DNA of 7,768 bases from SCTD01 sp046593875 (GTDB lineage: Bacteria > Actinomycetota > Actinomycetes > Mycobacteriales > SCTD01), in assembly GCA_046593875.1 (NCBI GenBank), contig JBKJQQ010000022.1, positions 1 through 7,768 of the forward strand, written 5' to 3'. The notes under the pieces were generated by a model. That model worked only from the letters and a program-made list of their open reading frames with translations, did not search any database and was not told where the DNA came from. The position numbers and the translations under genes are program-made. Position 1 is the first letter of the stretch; each line of letters begins with the position of its first letter. Positions 1 through 5,510 of this stretch are shown piece by piece.

Positions 1-439
1 GGCCTCCGCGGTGGAGGACATCACCGGCAGCGGCTGGCAGCCGGTGCTGGCCGACCCCGACGGCCTCGACGCCGGTGCGGTCGAGCGGGTCGTGCTGACC
101 GCCGGCAAGGTCTTCTACGACCTGCTGTCGGCGCGCCGCAAGACCGAGGGCACCAAGGTGGCCCTCGTCCGCGTCGAGCAGCTCTACCCGCTGCCCGGCG
201 AGGAGGTCGCCGACGCGCTGGCCGCCTACCCGAACGCCACCGATGTCGTGTGGTGCCAGGAGGAACCAGCCAACCAGGGCGCGTGGGCGCACATCGCCCT
301 GTCGCTGCCCGAGCACCTGCCCGAGGGCCGGTCGCTGCGCCGCATCTCGCGCAAGGCGGGCTCCTCGCCCGCCGCCGGCTCGAGCAAGGTGCACGAGGCC
401 GAGCAGGCGGCGCTGCTGTCGGCGGCGCTGGAGCTGTAG
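1..439 (+). CDS. kgd: 2-oxoglutarate decarboxylase/dehydrogenase E1 (Kgd/SucA), C-terminal fragment
   Basis: This is the last 145 residues of a protein whose start lies left of the window; the first whole codon is at base 2 and the TAG stop is at 437-439. The frame carries the C-terminal signature of the thiamine-diphosphate E1/KGD family: VVLTAGKVFYDLL near residues 30-42, then VRVEQLYPLP, the highly conserved QEEPANQGAW block, and RKAGSSPAAGSSKVHEAEQ near the end. In actinobacteria the full protein is about 1,200 residues and fuses an E2-like acyltransferase domain to the E1 domain. It acts on 2-oxoglutarate in the TCA cycle in the cytosol, as decarboxylase or as E1 of the 2-oxoglutarate dehydrogenase complex. 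Only the C-terminal part of the E1 transketolase-like region is visible here, so the N-terminal fusion is inferred from the family. A small DUF6104 gene follows after 3 nt and is probably cotranscribed. Confidence 0.95.
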   Translation, partial: ASAVEDITGSGWQPVLADPDGLDAGAVERVVLTAGKVFYDLLSARRKTEGTKVALVRVEQLYPLPGEEVADALAAYPNATDVVWCQEEPANQGAWAHIALSLPEHLPEGRSLRRISRKAGSSPAAGSSKVHEAEQAALLSAALEL

Positions 440-442
440 GGC

Positions 443-628
443 GTGTACTTCACCGACCGCGGGCTGGAGGAGCTGGCCGCGCGCCGCGGCACCGAGCAGG
501 TGTCGCTGGAGTGGCTGGCGACGCGCCTGCGGGAGTTCGTCGACGCCAACCCGGACTTCGAGGTGCCGATCGAGCGGCTGGCGACCTGGCTGGCGCGCCT
601 GGACGACGACGAGGACGACGAGGAGTAG
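443..628 (+). CDS. DUF6104 family small acidic protein
   Basis: This 61-residue protein starts with GTG at 443, three bases after the kgd stop. A GGAG at 430-433 inside kgd, 9 nt upstream, could serve as ribosome binding site. The protein begins MYFTDRGLEELAARRG, has a central EWLATRLREFVDANPDFEVPIERLATWLARL segment (in two amphipathic-looking helices), and ends in a run of Asp/Glu (residues 54-61). I recognise this as the small DUF6104 family found in Streptomyces and relatives directly downstream of kgd; the family call is from memory of the sequence pattern. No enzymatic motif, signal peptide or membrane segment is visible. Its position suggests translational coupling to kgd and perhaps a role with the 2-oxoglutarate enzyme, but its function is unknown. 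Confidence 0.85.
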   Translation: MYFTDRGLEELAARRGTEQVSLEWLATRLREFVDANPDFEVPIERLATWLARLDDDEDDEE

Positions 629-635
629 CTGCCGT

Positions 636-679
636 TGCGTCCGGCCAGGTGGCCTGCAGCCTCGGGTCAGCCGGACGCA
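636..679. terminator. Inverted repeat between convergent genes, candidate bidirectional terminator
   Basis: Perfect 10-bp arms TGCGTCCGGC (636-645) and GCCGGACGCA (670-679) flank 24 bases. The centre contains a smaller CAGG-TGG-CCTG hairpin (646-656). It lies between the DUF6104 stop (628) and the stop of the minus-strand flavoprotein gene (707), where both transcripts should end. No T tract follows on either side, as is common in high-GC actinobacteria. The terminator role is inferred from position and structure. Confidence 0.5.
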
Positions 680-706
680 GAGGAAAGGCGTGGCGGCGCG
701 GTCGGA

Positions 707-1354
707 TCAGTCGTCGTACAGCCGGTAGGCCTCGTTGAAGTCCGTCATCCACTCCATCTCGGCGACCGGCGTCGCCAGCGCGCCGTGGTCGACCAGGGCG
801 CGCCCGTAGGTCGGCAGGCCCTCGACCGAGCCCCACAGCTCCGGCTCCCACATGTGCGACCGGATCATCGACTTGCCGCAGTGGAACATCGCCTCCTCGA
901 CGCGGACCAGCAGCGCCAGGCACGGCACCTTGTCGCGGACGGCCATCGACCTCAGCAGCGGCTCGTCCTTAACGATCTGCGCCGTTCCCGACACGCGCAC
1001 GACCTCGCGGCGGTTCGGGACGACGAACATCAGGCCGACGCGCGGGTTCTCCAGCACGTTCCGGAAGGTGTCGCCCCGGTGGTTGCCCGGGCGGTCCGGC
1101 ACGGCCAGGGTCTTCGGATCGAGGACCCGCACGAAGCCGGCCGGGTCACCCTTGGGCGACACGTCCATCGCGCCTGCCGCCGAGGCGCTCGAGAGCACGA
1201 CGAAGGGGCTGCGCTCGATCCACGCCCGGCAGTGCTCGTCGATGTGGTCGATGACCTTCTCGACCTGGTTCTCGTACTGCTCACCGAGGATCGCCTCGAC
1301 CTCACCGACGGACGTCACGACCTGCGAGGGGACGTACGCGGAGGGCACCGTCAT
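707..1354 (-). CDS. PPOX-type FMN-dependent flavoprotein (MSMEG_1061/DR2398-like family)
   Basis: With an ATG start at 1354 the product is 215 residues and has the pyridoxamine-5'-phosphate-oxidase-like split-barrel fold signature. Visible blocks are DVSPKGDPAGFVRVLD (64-79), PDRPGNHRGDT (86-96), LENPRVGLMFVVP (101-113) and HCGKSMIRSHMW (158-169). These match the FMN-binding PPOX subfamily annotated as MSMEG_1061 or DR2398-like; the substrate is unknown and true pyridoxamine phosphate oxidase activity should not be assumed. It is a soluble cytosolic protein. A GTG at 1387 would add 11 residues (starting MPAGQRW) and sit 6 nt from the rhomboid stop. I prefer 1354 because a GATACT -10-like box lies 7 nt upstream, fitting a leaderless transcript, and because the extra residues do not look like family sequence. 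It is the last gene of the minus-strand cluster. Confidence 0.88.
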   Translation of the reverse strand: MTVPSAYVPSQVVTSVGEVEAILGEQYENQVEKVIDHIDEHCRAWIERSPFVVLSSASAAGAMDVSPKGDPAGFVRVLDPKTLAVPDRPGNHRGDTFRNVLENPRVGLMFVVPNRREVVRVSGTAQIVKDEPLLRSMAVRDKVPCLALLVRVEEAMFHCGKSMIRSHMWEPELWGSVEGLPTYGRALVDHGALATPVAEMEWMTDFNEAYRLYDD

Positions 1355-1361
1355 GCTCGGC

Positions 1362-1389
1362 AGTATCCACCGCTGCCCGGCAGGCACAA
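1362..1389 (-). promoter_or_regulatory. Candidate leaderless promoter of the PPOX flavoprotein gene
   Basis: Read on the minus strand, TTGTGC (1389-1384) is followed by a 16-nt spacer, GATACT (1367-1362), 7 nt, and the ATG at 1354. The -10 box matches TATAAT at four of six positions and sits where transcription would begin at or next to the A of ATG. No convincing Shine-Dalgarno sequence precedes that ATG. It would let the flavoprotein be expressed apart from the upstream rhomboid gene. Confidence 0.4.
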
Positions 1390-1393
1390 GGGC

Positions 1394-2209
1394 CTACCGC
1401 CGGGAGTACGGACCCCAGCGCGGGTCGGCGATCGGTCGGGGGTGGGCGGTCCGCCGCAGCTTCCAGACCAGGGCGGCGCCGACGACGAAGCCGATGACGT
1501 GCGCGAGGTAGGCGGTGCCGGTCGCCTCGGACAGGCCCGCGCCGCGGGTGTAGAGGTACTGCAGGACGAACCAGCTGCCGAGCACCAGCCACGCCGGCAG
1601 CCGTACCGGCAGGAAGAAGAAGAACGTCAGCAGCGACCAGATCCTGGCCCGCGGGAACAGCACGAGGTAGGCGCCGAGCACGCCGGCGATCGCCCCGGAC
1701 GCGCCGACCAGCGGCTGGTCCGACCCGTTGAAGAACAGCGAGAAGCCGTACGTCGCGGCGTATCCGCAGCCCAGGTAGAACGCCAGGTAGCGCAGCTTGC
1801 CCAGGCGGTCCTCGACGTTGTTGCCGAAGACGTAGAGGAAGAGCAGGTTGCCGAGCAGGTGCGCCCAGCCGCCGTGCAGGAACATCGCCGTCAGGACCGA
1901 CAGCACGGGCGACTTCTCGTACGGCGGCGGCGACTGCGTGACGCAGCCGGTCTCGCCGGAGGGCGCGGTACCGACCTCGCCGGTCGCGGCCTCGTCGGCC
2001 GGGTCGTTGCGGATGACCTCGGCGGGCTTGGCGGCGTACTCGTCCAGGAACGCCACCTGGTCGCACACCGCAGCGGCGTTCGAGGAGCCGAGCAGCGGCG
2101 CCAGGGCGAGCGGGCTGAGCACGAAGGCGAGCACGTTGGCGAGCAGCAGCAGCCGCGTCACCCACGGCGCGCGTCGCGTCGGGTTGACGTCGTGCACGGG
2201 CAGGACCAC
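1394..2209 (-). CDS. Rhomboid family intramembrane serine protease
   Basis: This 271-residue polytopic membrane protein starts with GTG at 2209, preceded by AGGAG at 2218-2214. The first membrane helix is near residues 18-40. An extracytoplasmic-type loop of about 60 residues follows, with Cys49 and Cys89. Next comes the HGGWAHLLGNLLFLYVFGNN block (His112, His117, Asn121), the GASGA motif with catalytic Ser171 inside a membrane helix, and AHVIGFVVGAAL with catalytic His237. The Ser/His dyad and the conserved His/Asn residues are all present, so an active protease cleaving membrane-protein substrates within the bilayer is expected. The substrate is unknown. The gene starts 7 nt after the stop of the dehydrogenase gene, and its Shine-Dalgarno overlaps that stop codon, so translational coupling is likely. 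The C-terminal tail (about 251-271) is basic and probably cytoplasmic. Confidence 0.93.
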   Translation of the reverse strand: MVLPVHDVNPTRRAPWVTRLLLLANVLAFVLSPLALAPLLGSSNAAAVCDQVAFLDEYAAKPAEVIRNDPADEAATGEVGTAPSGETGCVTQSPPPYEKSPVLSVLTAMFLHGGWAHLLGNLLFLYVFGNNVEDRLGKLRYLAFYLGCGYAATYGFSLFFNGSDQPLVGASGAIAGVLGAYLVLFPRARIWSLLTFFFFLPVRLPAWLVLGSWFVLQYLYTRGAGLSEATGTAYLAHVIGFVVGAALVWKLRRTAHPRPIADPRWGPYSRR

Positions 2210-2213
2210 GGCG

Positions 2214-2218
2214 CTCCT
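2214..2218 (-). promoter_or_regulatory. Shine-Dalgarno of the rhomboid gene, overlapping the upstream stop
   Basis: AGGAG on the minus strand ends 4 nt before the GTG start at 2209. It shares bases with the TAG stop of the dehydrogenase gene (2219-2217). This supports the GTG as the start and suggests that ribosomes finishing the dehydrogenase can reinitiate on the rhomboid gene. Confidence 0.65.
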
Positions 2219-3182
2219 AGGGCGTCAGGACGATCTTGCCGATGACGTCCCCCGCGGCCAGCCGCGCGAAGCCCCGCGCCGCCTCCGCGAGCGGTACGAC
2301 CTCGTCGACCTGCGGACGTACGCCCGTCGCCGCGAGCATCGCGAGCAGACCGGCCAGCTCGTCGCGCGTGCCCATGGTCGAGCCGATCACCCGCAGCTGC
2401 AGGAAGAACAGCCGGTTGAGGTCGGCCGATGGGTCGGCGCCCGTGGTCGCCCCGGACACCACCAGCGTGCCGCCGGGGCGCAGGCTCTTCATCGAGTGGC
2501 CCCAGGTCGCCTTGCCGACGGTCTCGAGGACGGCGTCGACACGGGCCGGCAGCCGGGCACCGGGCTCGAAGACCTCGTGCGCACCGAGCTCGAGAGCCCG
2601 AGCGCGCTTGGCCTCGTCGCGACCGGTCACCCAGACCGTCAGCCCGGCGGCGCGGGCGAGCGCGATCGCGGCGGTGCTGACCCCGCCGCCGGCCCCCTGC
2701 ACGAGGACCGTGTCACCAGGCTTGACCGCGGCGTTCGTGAACAGCATCCGGTAGGCCGTCAGCCAGGCCGTCGGCAGGCAGGCCGCCTCCTCGAAGGACA
2801 GACCGGCCGGCTTCGGCAGCAGGTTGCGCCGCGGCACGACGACCTGCTCGGCCAGCGTCCCCTGGTAGCGCTCGGACAGGATGCTGCGACGAGGGTCGAG
2901 CGTCTCGTCGCCCGCCCAGTCGGGGTCGCCGACCAGGCCGTGCACCACGACCTCGTTGCCCTGCTCGTCGACCCCGGCCGCGTCGCAGCCCAGGACCATC
3001 GGCAGCCGGTCGGCGGGCAGGCCGACCCCGCGCAGCGACCACAGGTCGTGGTGGTTGAGCGAGGCGGCGCGCACGGTGACGCGGGCCCAACCCTCGGGCA
3101 CGGACGGGTCGGGGACGTCACCGACGGTGAGGCCGGAGAGCGGGTCGTCGGCGGACTGGGACGTGCAGGTGGCGGCAAGCAT
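2217..3182 (-). CDS. MDR-superfamily zinc-type dehydrogenase (quinone-oxidoreductase-like)
   Basis: The 321-residue product has the medium-chain dehydrogenase/reductase layout: an N-terminal GroES-like catalytic domain (to about residue 120) and a Rossmann domain with VLVQGAGGGVSTAAIALARAAG (159-180) for NAD(P)H binding. The family block AASLNHHDLWSLRGVG (39-54) has Asn43 where alcohol dehydrogenases carry the catalytic zinc Cys. The CxxCxxC structural-zinc loop is also absent, so despite the usual 'zinc-binding dehydrogenase' name this is probably a zinc-free quinone-oxidoreductase-type enzyme. Other blocks are LPMVLGCDAAGVDEQGNEVVVH (60-81) and PGGTLVVSGATTG (236-248). The substrate is unknown. 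The ATG at 3182 has no clear Shine-Dalgarno; a TACTGT box 6 nt upstream could drive a leaderless transcript. It lies 41 nt after malic enzyme and 7 nt before the rhomboid gene. Confidence 0.9.
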   Translation of the reverse strand: MLAATCTSQSADDPLSGLTVGDVPDPSVPEGWARVTVRAASLNHHDLWSLRGVGLPADRLPMVLGCDAAGVDEQGNEVVVHGLVGDPDWAGDETLDPRRSILSERYQGTLAEQVVVPRRNLLPKPAGLSFEEAACLPTAWLTAYRMLFTNAAVKPGDTVLVQGAGGGVSTAAIALARAAGLTVWVTGRDEAKRARALELGAHEVFEPGARLPARVDAVLETVGKATWGHSMKSLRPGGTLVVSGATTGADPSADLNRLFFLQLRVIGSTMGTRDELAGLLAMLAATGVRPQVDEVVPLAEAARGFARLAAGDVIGKIVLTP

Positions 3183-3188
3183 GCGCAG

Positions 3189-3194
3189 ACAGTA
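3189..3194 (-). promoter_or_regulatory. Weak candidate -10 box for the MDR dehydrogenase gene
   Basis: TACTGT on the minus strand (3194-3189) fits TAnnnT and ends 6 nt before the ATG at 3182, as in leaderless actinobacterial genes. The -35 region is poor: CTGAGC at 3216-3211, 16 nt further upstream. The spacer contains an alternating GC run (3199-3208). Placement and the missing Shine-Dalgarno are the only support. Confidence 0.3.
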
Positions 3195-3223
3195 CGGAGC
3201 GCGCGCGCCAGCTCAGCAGCCGG

Positions 3224-4441
3224 TCAGAGCCGGGCGACCCCGTCGGCCCGCGCGGCCGCGGCGACCGCCTCGGCGACGGCCGGCGCGACCCGGGGGTCGA
3301 AGACGCTCGGGATGACGCACTCCGCCGACAGGTCGTCGCCCACGACCGCGGCCAGGGCCACGGCGGCCGCCTGCTTCATCGACTCCGTGACGCAGGAGGC
3401 GCGCACCTGCATGGCGCCGCGGAACACGCCGGGGAAGGCGAGCACGTTGTTGATCTGGTTCGGGAAGTCGCTGCGCCCCGTGGCCACGACGACCGCGCCG
3501 TTGGCGTGGGCGATGTCGGGGTGCACCTCCGGGACCGGGTTGGCCATCGCGAAGACGATCGAGTCCTTGTTCATCGAGGCGACGGCCTCCGCCGGCACCG
3601 TGCCGGAGGACAACCCGATGAGCACGTCCGCACCGACCAGCGCCTCGACGAACGAGCCGCAGTGGCCGCCGCGGTTCGAGATCTCCGCGAAGGCCCGCTT
3701 GCTGTCGGTCAGGTCGGCGCGGTCCAGGTGCACCATGCCCTTGCTGTCCGCGACGGCCAGGTCGCCGATGCCGGCGTCGAGGATCATCTTCGACACCGCG
3801 ATGCCGGCGGCGCCGGCGCCCGACACGACGACCCGCAGGTCCTCGAGCCGACGTCCGGTCAGCCGCGCCGCGTTGCGCAGTGCCGCCAGCGTGACGATCG
3901 CTGTGCCGTGCTGGTCGTCGTGGAAGACCGGGATGTCGAGCCGGTCCTGCACCCGGCGCTCCACCTCGAAGCACCGCGGTGCGCTGATGTCCTCGAGGTT
4001 GATGCCGCCGAACGCCGGAGCCAGCCGCACGATCGTCTCGACCAGCTCGTCGAGGTCGGTGACGTCCAGGCAGATCGGCACCGCGTTGATGCCACCGAAC
4101 TGCTTGAACAGCAGCGCCTTCCCCTCCATCACCGGCAGGGAGGCGAGCGCGCCGATGTCGCCGAGGCCGAGCACGGCCGTGCCGTCGGTGACGACCGCGA
4201 CGGTGGAGGACTTCCAGGTGTAGTCGTAGGCGAGGTCCGGGTCCTGGGCGATCGCCGTGCACACGCGGGCGACGCCCGGGGTGTAGGCGAGCGAGAGCTC
4301 CTCGCGGTTGTCCACCGGCACGGTGGAGACGACCTCGACCTTGCCGCCGCGGTGCAGCGCGAAGACGGGGTCTGCGTCGCGCGCTGCGGCGGACGGACGC
4401 GAGGCGGGCTCGGACACGGAGGGCGCCTCCAGCTGGGTCAT
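3224..4441 (-). CDS. NAD(P)-dependent malic enzyme, short bacterial form
   Basis: This enzyme oxidatively decarboxylates malate to pyruvate and CO2 with reduction of NAD(P)+, linking the TCA cycle to pyruvate. It is cytosolic. The 405-residue length is that of the short bacterial form without a C-terminal phosphotransacetylase-like domain. Visible motifs are LAYTPGVARVC (51-61, catalytic Tyr53), MEGKALLFKQFGGINA (105-120, catalytic Lys108), FGGINLEDISAP (144-155, metal-binding Glu150/Asp151), FHDDQHGTAIV (173-183), the dinucleotide site VVVSGAGAAGIAV (204-216), FAMANPVPEV (297-306) and FPNQINNVLAFPGVFRGAM (326-344). Cofactor preference is left open; the residues after the second Rossmann strand (ADSKG, 231-235) do not settle it for me. 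The ATG at 4441 has AGGAG at 4450-4446, 4 nt upstream. The first 20 or so residues look like a non-conserved leader. It is the first gene of the minus-strand cluster and is divergent from the epimerase gene. Confidence 0.95.
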   Translation of the reverse strand: MTQLEAPSVSEPASRPSAAARDADPVFALHRGGKVEVVSTVPVDNREELSLAYTPGVARVCTAIAQDPDLAYDYTWKSSTVAVVTDGTAVLGLGDIGALASLPVMEGKALLFKQFGGINAVPICLDVTDLDELVETIVRLAPAFGGINLEDISAPRCFEVERRVQDRLDIPVFHDDQHGTAIVTLAALRNAARLTGRRLEDLRVVVSGAGAAGIAVSKMILDAGIGDLAVADSKGMVHLDRADLTDSKRAFAEISNRGGHCGSFVEALVGADVLIGLSSGTVPAEAVASMNKDSIVFAMANPVPEVHPDIAHANGAVVVATGRSDFPNQINNVLAFPGVFRGAMQVRASCVTESMKQAAAVALAAVVGDDLSAECVIPSVFDPRVAPAVAEAVAAAARADGVARL

Positions 4442-4445
4442 GGGT

Positions 4446-4450
4446 CTCCT
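4446..4450 (-). promoter_or_regulatory. Shine-Dalgarno of the malic enzyme gene
   Basis: AGGAG on the minus strand lies 4 nt before the ATG at 4441. The spacing is somewhat short but the match is good, and it supports the ATG as the start. The gene therefore has a transcribed leader, unlike several of its neighbours. Confidence 0.6.
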
Positions 4451-4503
4451 GGGTACGGGGGCAGGGTGTGCGGCGACGTCACGGGCCCGGCCGGTGGGCC
4501 GTG

Positions 4504-4518
4504 CGGAGGACGCCTCCG
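4504..4518. repeat. Short palindrome in the malic enzyme/epimerase divergent region
   Basis: CGGAGG (4504-4509) and CCTCCG (4513-4518) are perfect 6-bp arms around ACG. It lies between the two divergent start codons, about 63 nt from the malic enzyme ATG. It could be an operator or a small hairpin in the malic enzyme leader. In DNA this GC-rich it could also be chance. Confidence 0.25.
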
Positions 4519-4535
4519 GACGGGGGTCACCCGCA

Positions 4536-4555
4536 CGAGACGGACACCAGTCTCG
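4536..4555. promoter_or_regulatory. 20-bp dyad over the epimerase -35 region, candidate operator
   Basis: CGAGAC (4536-4541) and GTCTCG (4550-4555) are perfect 6-bp arms with an 8-bp centre, close to two helical half-turns, the size of many dimeric repressor sites. The right arm overlaps the expected -35 position of the candidate promoter whose -10 box is at 4575-4580. No regulator gene adjoins it and I cannot match it to a known operator. The role is inferred only from symmetry and position. Confidence 0.25.
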
Positions 4556-4574
4556 CAGAGCCGCGGCCGGGCCC

Positions 4575-4580
4575 TAGGGT
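4575..4580 (+). promoter_or_regulatory. TAGGGT -10 box of the epimerase gene, leaderless placement
   Basis: TAGGGT ends 6 nt before the GTG start at 4587 (spacer CGGGGC), so transcription would begin at or next to the start codon. There is no separate Shine-Dalgarno. The -35 region is weak (CTCGCA, 4552-4557, 17-nt spacer). The same CTAGGGTCGGGGC string recurs before sodN, and TAGGGT also precedes the GNAT gene. The surrounding CCCTAGGG is palindromic, so a TAGGGC box also faces the malic enzyme gene. Confidence 0.55.
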
Positions 4581-4586
4581 CGGGGC

Positions 4587-5198
4587 GTGCAGGTCGACGA
4601 GCTCAAGGTGCCGGGTGCGTGGTCGTTCACTCCGCGCCAGTTCCCCGACCCTCGCGGGGTCTTCCTCGAGTGGTTCAAGGCGCCCGTGCTCGAGCAGGCC
4701 GTCGGCCACCCGCTGACGGTCAAGCAGGCCAACCACAGCGTGAGCAGCCGCGGCACCCTGCGCGGCGTGCACTTCGCCGACGTCCCTCCGGGGCAGGCGA
4801 AGTACGTCTACTGCACACGCGGCGCGGTCCTCGACGTCGTCGTCGACCTCCGCGTCGGCTCCCCCACCTTCGGCGTGAGCGATGCGGTCCGCCTGGACGA
4901 CGTGGACCGCCGCGGCATCTACCTGTCCGAGGGGCTCGGCCACGCGTTCCTCGCGCTGACCGACGACGCCAACGTGACCTACCTGTGCAGCGAGCCCTAC
5001 AACCCCGGCCACGAGCACGGCATCCACCCGCTCGACCCCGCGCTCGACCTGCCGTGGCCCGACGACGTCGAGCTCCTGCTGTCCGACAAGGACGCTGCGG
5101 CACCCTCGCTCGAGCAGGCTCAGGCTGACGGACTGCTCCCGTCGTACGACGACTGCGTGCGGTTCTACGACAGCCTGCGCGGGGGCAGCGGCCAGTAG
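4587..5198 (+). CDS. rfbC: dTDP-4-dehydrorhamnose 3,5-epimerase family protein (RmlC-like)
   Basis: The 203-residue cupin enzyme epimerises dTDP-4-keto-6-deoxy sugars, the third step of dTDP-L-rhamnose synthesis if it is a true RmlC. The family's key residues are at the expected places: RGTLRGVHF (55-63, catalytic His62), GQAKYV (Lys72), the DVVVDLRVGSPTFG strand (83-96), GLGHAFLAL (His119), Tyr132 and Tyr138 in VTYLCSEPYNP, and DPALDLPWP (150-158). The PPGQAKYVYCTRG wording resembles actinobacterial deoxysugar epimerases, including those of antibiotic sugar pathways, so the product could be a 3- or 5-monoepimerase. No other rml/rfb gene is nearby. The start is GTG at 4587, supported by the TAGGGT box 6 nt upstream. 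Its last 34 bases overlap the 3' end of the opposite-strand sodX gene. Confidence 0.9.
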   Translation: MQVDELKVPGAWSFTPRQFPDPRGVFLEWFKAPVLEQAVGHPLTVKQANHSVSSRGTLRGVHFADVPPGQAKYVYCTRGAVLDVVVDLRVGSPTFGVSDAVRLDDVDRRGIYLSEGLGHAFLALTDDANVTYLCSEPYNPGHEHGIHPLDPALDLPWPDDVELLLSDKDAAAPSLEQAQADGLLPSYDDCVRFYDSLRGGSGQ

Positions 5199-5458
5199 CG
5201 CAGCACCACGACGGCGAGCACCTCCGCCGGCCCGTAGCGCCGGCTGTCGTCGGTCACCTCCGGGTTGTCGCCCTCGACCCACCACAGATCGCCGTCAGGC
5301 CGCACCGCGCGCTTGACGACGAGCAGGTCGGGGCGCGACGGGAAGCGGGCGACCACCACGGACCCGGCCCGCGCCCGACTGCGGCGTCGTACGAGCAGGC
5401 AGTCGCCGTCTCGCAGGGTCGGCAGCATCGACGGTCCCGAGACCAGGACGGCGTGCAC
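5165..5458 (-). CDS. sodX: Nickel-type superoxide dismutase maturation protease (SodX)
   Basis: This 97-residue protein belongs to the S24/S26 (LexA/signal-peptidase-like) serine protease group. It has the Ser of SGPSMLPTL (Ser10) and the Lys of VVKRAV (Lys49), which form the Ser/Lys dyad, followed by WWVEGDNPEVTDDSRRYGP (59-77), the conserved S26 box. No membrane anchor is visible, so it is probably cytosolic. In the Ni-SOD family this protease removes the SodN propeptide so that His1 can bind nickel. The gene is divergent from sodN, which makes the assignment firm. The start is GTG at 5458 with GGAGG at 5467-5463, 4 nt upstream. Its 3' end runs 34 nt into the convergent epimerase gene. Confidence 0.93.
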   Translation of the reverse strand: MHAVLVSGPSMLPTLRDGDCLLVRRRSRARAGSVVVARFPSRPDLLVVKRAVRPDGDLWWVEGDNPEVTDDSRRYGPAEVLAVVVLRYWPLPPRRLS

Positions 5459-5471
5459 GTGACCTCCGGTC

Positions 5472-5477
5472 TAGGGT
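5472..5477 (+). promoter_or_regulatory. TAGGGT -10 box of sodN
   Basis: The 13-base string CTAGGGTCGGGGC here is identical to the one before the epimerase gene. Transcription would start about 5484, giving a 5' leader of roughly 25 nt with a Shine-Dalgarno before the ATG at 5511. No good -35 box is seen at 16-18 nt. The box lies in the 52-nt region shared with divergent sodX and just upstream of the sodX Shine-Dalgarno, so the two transcription units are tightly packed. No TTGCAA-type nickel-regulator (Nur) repeat was seen. Confidence 0.5.
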
Positions 5478-5497
5478 CGGGGCAGCCCATTCTCCAC

Positions 5498-5504
5498 GGA
5501 AGGA
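5498..5504 (+). promoter_or_regulatory. Shine-Dalgarno of sodN
   Basis: GGAAGGA lies 6 nt before the ATG at 5511, a strong and well-spaced ribosome binding site. It confirms the start that gives the short propeptide before the nickel hook. Confidence 0.7.
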
Positions 5505-5510
5505 CCACGC

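Noticed and set aside
635..2245. Long open frame on the plus strand opposite the PPOX and rhomboid genes (536 codons)
   Set aside because: It is antisense to two clearly recognisable genes. Its translation is low-complexity and rich in Arg, His, Gln and Val, as expected from a shadow frame in high-GC DNA, with no domain motif.
3199..3208. Alternating GCGCGCGCGC run as a Z-DNA or regulatory element
   Set aside because: Only ten bases long and expected by chance at this GC content; no neighbouring feature supports a role beyond being in a weak promoter spacer.
1848..4223. Open frame of 791 codons on the plus strand across rhomboid, MDR and malic enzyme
   Set aside because: It is antisense to three well-supported genes, and the composition is Ser/Thr/Arg/Ala-rich without recognisable motifs. 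It exists because stop codons are rare at this GC content.
3506..5128. Open frame of 540 codons on the plus strand
   Set aside because: It covers the malic enzyme in antisense and then the epimerase in another frame; its translation is repetitive Arg/Gly/Asp and resembles no family.
5459..5510. Nickel-regulator (Nur) operator upstream of sodN
   Set aside because: No TTGCAA-type repeat or other clear inverted repeat of that family is present; only the short overlapping GTGCAC/CACGTG palindromes were seen, which are too common to call.
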